Positions 4,562-5,935 of a stretch of 5,935 bases of DNA are shown piece by piece; within the stretch, counting starts at the first letter, position 1; every line of letters begins with the position of its first letter. Origin of the DNA: Candidatus Sigynarchaeota archaeon (GTDB lineage: Archaea > Asgardarchaeota > Jordarchaeia > Jordarchaeales > Jordarchaeaceae). Under the pieces are notes generated by a model, which saw only the letters and a program-made list of their open reading frames with translations, did not search any database and was not told where the DNA came from. The stretch is taken from positions 1-5,935 of the forward strand of contig JAUQYY010000428.1 in NCBI GenBank assembly GCA_030587505.1, in the 5' to 3' direction. A program made the position numbers and the translations under genes.

Positions 4562-5743
4562 TTGAATAGAGTGGAGATAAAACCCGACGTTTACTGGGTT
4601 GGTGGCATCGACTGGGACCTCAGGAACTTTCACGGGTACCTGACCCAGAGGGGTACAACGTACAACGCTTATCTGATCATGGACGAGAAGGTTGTTTTGG
4701 TCGACACCGTTAAGCACTATCTCTTTGATGAGATGCTCTCAAGGATAAGGGAGATTGTTGACCCGGCCAAGATACATTACATTGTGTCCAACCACGTTGA
4801 AATGGATCACAGCGGCTCGATACCGAAGCTTCTGGAGTTTTGTCCAGACGCGACTGTCGTCACCTCCACTAGGGGTGAGAAGGGGCTTCGGAGACACTAT
4901 AAGAAAGACTGGAAGTTCCACGCGGTGGCTTCGGGCGACACGCTCAACATCGGGAAGAGAACCCTACACTTTGTCCACACTCCCATGGTTCACTGGCCAG
5001 ACAACATGGTTACCTACATCCCTGAGGATAAGCTTCTACTTCCGAACGATGCCTTCGGGCAACACATAGCAAGCGATGGAAGGTTTGACGACGAAGTGGG
5101 CTGGGACATACTGAGGGAGGAGGCTGCAAAGTACTACGCCAACATCGTTCTGCCCTACGGGGCGCAGGTGGTGAAGGCGTTGGACGCTGTCTCCGGGCTT
5201 GACATAGACATGATAGCTCCAAGCCATGGAGTCATTTGGCGAACCTTCATCCCCAGGATTCTTGAGGAGTACACCAAGTGGGCGAACCACGAGACCGAGA
5301 ACAGGGCGTTGATAGTCTACGACTCGATGTGGGGCTCGACTGAGAAGATCGCTTTCAAGCTTTACGAGGGGCTGGTTGAGGCGGGTGTCCCCACCACTGT
5401 GAGGAACCTCAAAGCAATCCACATTTCGGATGTGATGACCGACGTGCTTTCCTCCAAGCTGATACTGATAGGGTCCCCAACGCTCAACGGTGGTGTTCTC
5501 CCCACGGTGGGTGCCTTCCTCACATACATTAGGGGATTGAAGCCCAGAAAGAGGGTTGGACTGGCCTTCGGCTCCTACGGCTGGGCCAGCCAGGCTGTCA
5601 AGGAAATCGACGGGGTCATGAAGGAGCTGGGCTGGGAGGTACCCAAGGACAGCGTTAGCATCAACTACATTCCGGACGATGAAGAGCTGACCGAAACCCA
5701 GAGAATCGGGAAGGAGTTAGGTGAAATCCTGCTGAAAAAATAA
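4562..5743 (+). CDS. fprA: FprA-type diiron flavoprotein (F420H2 oxidase / rubredoxin:O2 oxidoreductase)
   Basis: This 393-residue flavodiiron protein has the usual two-domain length. The N-terminal metallo-beta-lactamase-like domain (about 1-245) carries the diiron ligands His78, Glu80 and Asp82 in HVEMDH, His144 (MVHWPDN), Asp163 (NDAFG) and His222 (APSHG). The C-terminal flavodoxin domain (about 248-393) shows the FMN-phosphate loop DSMWGST (254-260) and the flavin-contact loops SPTLNGG (305-311) and FGSYGWA (336-342). The family reduces O2 to water, and some members reduce NO. In Methanothermobacter and Methanobrevibacter FprA the donor is F420H2 directly, whereas in Desulfovibrio it is rubredoxin. 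FHGY (24-27) and RGTTYNAYL are typical of the methanogen FprA group. The TTG start is supported by AGGAGG at 4548-4553. It follows rubredoxin by 24 bp and precedes superoxide reductase by 18 bp, so it is in the same operon. Confidence 0.93.
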   Translation: MNRVEIKPDVYWVGGIDWDLRNFHGYLTQRGTTYNAYLIMDEKVVLVDTVKHYLFDEMLSRIREIVDPAKIHYIVSNHVEMDHSGSIPKLLEFCPDATVVTSTRGEKGLRRHYKKDWKFHAVASGDTLNIGKRTLHFVHTPMVHWPDNMVTYIPEDKLLLPNDAFGQHIASDGRFDDEVGWDILREEAAKYYANIVLPYGAQVVKALDAVSGLDIDMIAPSHGVIWRTFIPRILEEYTKWANHETENRALIVYDSMWGSTEKIAFKLYEGLVEAGVPTTVRNLKAIHISDVMTDVLSSKLILIGSPTLNGGVLPTVGAFLTYIRGLKPRKRVGLAFGSYGWASQAVKEIDGVMKELGWEVPKDSVSINYIPDDEELTETQRIGKELGEILLKK

Positions 5744-5748
5744 AGAAT

Positions 5749-5753
5749 GGAGG
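5749..5753 (+). promoter_or_regulatory. Shine-Dalgarno that sets the superoxide reductase GTG start
   Basis: GGAGG lies 8 nt before GTG 5762, the same spacing as at fprA. The in-frame ATG at 5747 overlaps this site and has no ribosome site of its own, so it is not preferred. Confidence 0.65.
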
Positions 5754-5761
5754 AGAGTAGA

Positions 5762-5935
5762 GTGACGAAAAAGTTGGAAATATACAAATGCGAGGTTTGC
5801 GGGAACATTGTGGAGGTGCTCCACGCTGGGGTCGGGCAGCTCGTGTGCTGCGGGCAGCCCATGAAACTCTACCAGGAGAACAGCACGGACGCCGCCAAGG
5901 AAAAGCACGTACCGGTGATTGAAAAAACTCCTCAG
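5762..5935 (+). CDS. dfx: superoxide reductase, two-iron desulfoferrodoxin type (3' end outside window)
   Basis: The 58 visible residues cover the N-terminal desulforedoxin domain and the start of the catalytic domain. Cys10, Cys13, Cys29 and Cys30 (CEVC and CCG) form the FeCys4 centre I of 2Fe superoxide reductases. EKH at 47-49 corresponds to the conserved Glu-Lys and the first His ligand of the catalytic Fe(His4Cys) centre II, and falls at the same numbering as the Desulfoarculus baarsii enzyme. The enzyme reduces superoxide to H2O2 using electrons normally delivered by rubredoxin, encoded two genes upstream. The start GTG 5762 is chosen from the Shine-Dalgarno at 5749-5753 and the family's usual M-x-K-K-L-E-V-Y-K-C beginning. 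The remaining ligands lie beyond the window, so completeness cannot be judged. H2O2 made here would be the signal sensed by PerR. Confidence 0.93.
   Translation, partial: MTKKLEIYKCEVCGNIVEVLHAGVGQLVCCGQPMKLYQENSTDAAKEKHVPVIEKTPQ

Noticed and set aside
4271..4717. Minus-strand open frame of 148 codons under perR, rubredoxin and fprA
   Set aside because: It lies opposite three recognised genes and has no recognisable motif or ribosome site.
5036..5422. Minus-strand open frame of 128 codons under fprA
   Set aside because: It is a shadow of the fprA coding strand; the fprA ligand and FMN motifs in this stretch are unmistakable.
5747..5761. ATG 5747 as the superoxide reductase start
   Set aside because: It has no ribosome site upstream and overlaps the GGAGG that is ideally placed for GTG 5762; family N-termini also fit GTG.
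1..5935. CRISPR arrays, insertion sequences, attachment sites or rRNA genes
   Set aside because: No regularly spaced repeats, terminal inverted repeats with a transposase, or conserved RNA segments were seen.

Overview
The window looks like chromosomal DNA of a strictly anaerobic archaeon that uses coenzyme F420. The reasons are: archaeal-style promoters (purine-rich BRE plus A/T-rich TATA elements) rather than bacterial -35/-10 pairs; T-tract terminators; Shine-Dalgarno sites of the GGAGG/AGGTG type; frequent GTG and TTG starts; a luciferase-fold F420-type oxidoreductase; and an oxygen-defence operon of the kind found in methanogens and relatives. The exact lineage cannot be read from this sequence.

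Layout from left to right. (1) 1-447 (+) is the 3' end of a URO-D-fold protein of the corrinoid methyltransferase type, followed by a T-rich terminator. (2) 448-615 is a spacer with a possible folded element and a promoter for (3) an alpha/beta hydrolase at 616-1407 (+). (4) Convergent with it, only 15 bp away, is a minus-strand HEPN-MNT toxin-antitoxin-type pair: the MNT nucleotidyltransferase (1423-1944) is intact, but the upstream HEPN gene (start about 2424) carries a single-base frameshift near 2056-2058. Its true C-terminal helix can still be read in the neighbouring frame. (5) 2603-3643 (-) is an LLM-class (luciferase-like) F420- or flavin-dependent oxidoreductase. (6) 3644-3947 is a divergent regulatory region of about 300 bp. 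It holds the LLM Shine-Dalgarno and promoter, a dyad in the LLM leader, a G-rich run, two candidate promoters for the rightward operon, a perfect 9-bp direct repeat and an imperfect dyad overlapping the proximal TATA box. (7) 3948-5935 (+) is a compact operon: PerR-type Fur-family regulator, rubredoxin (52 codons), FprA-type diiron flavoprotein, and the start of a two-iron superoxide reductase (desulfoferrodoxin) that runs off the window.

How they work together (inference from known families): PerR should sense peroxide through its Fe/Mn site and control its own operon. Rubredoxin is the likely electron carrier to superoxide reductase and possibly to FprA. FprA reduces O2 (or NO) to water, and in methanogens takes electrons directly from F420H2. 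Superoxide reductase removes superoxide. The divergently transcribed LLM enzyme shares the regulatory region and may be an F420-linked partner of this defence. The HEPN-MNT pair appears to be decaying on the toxin side, unless the frameshift is a sequencing error or is bypassed in translation.
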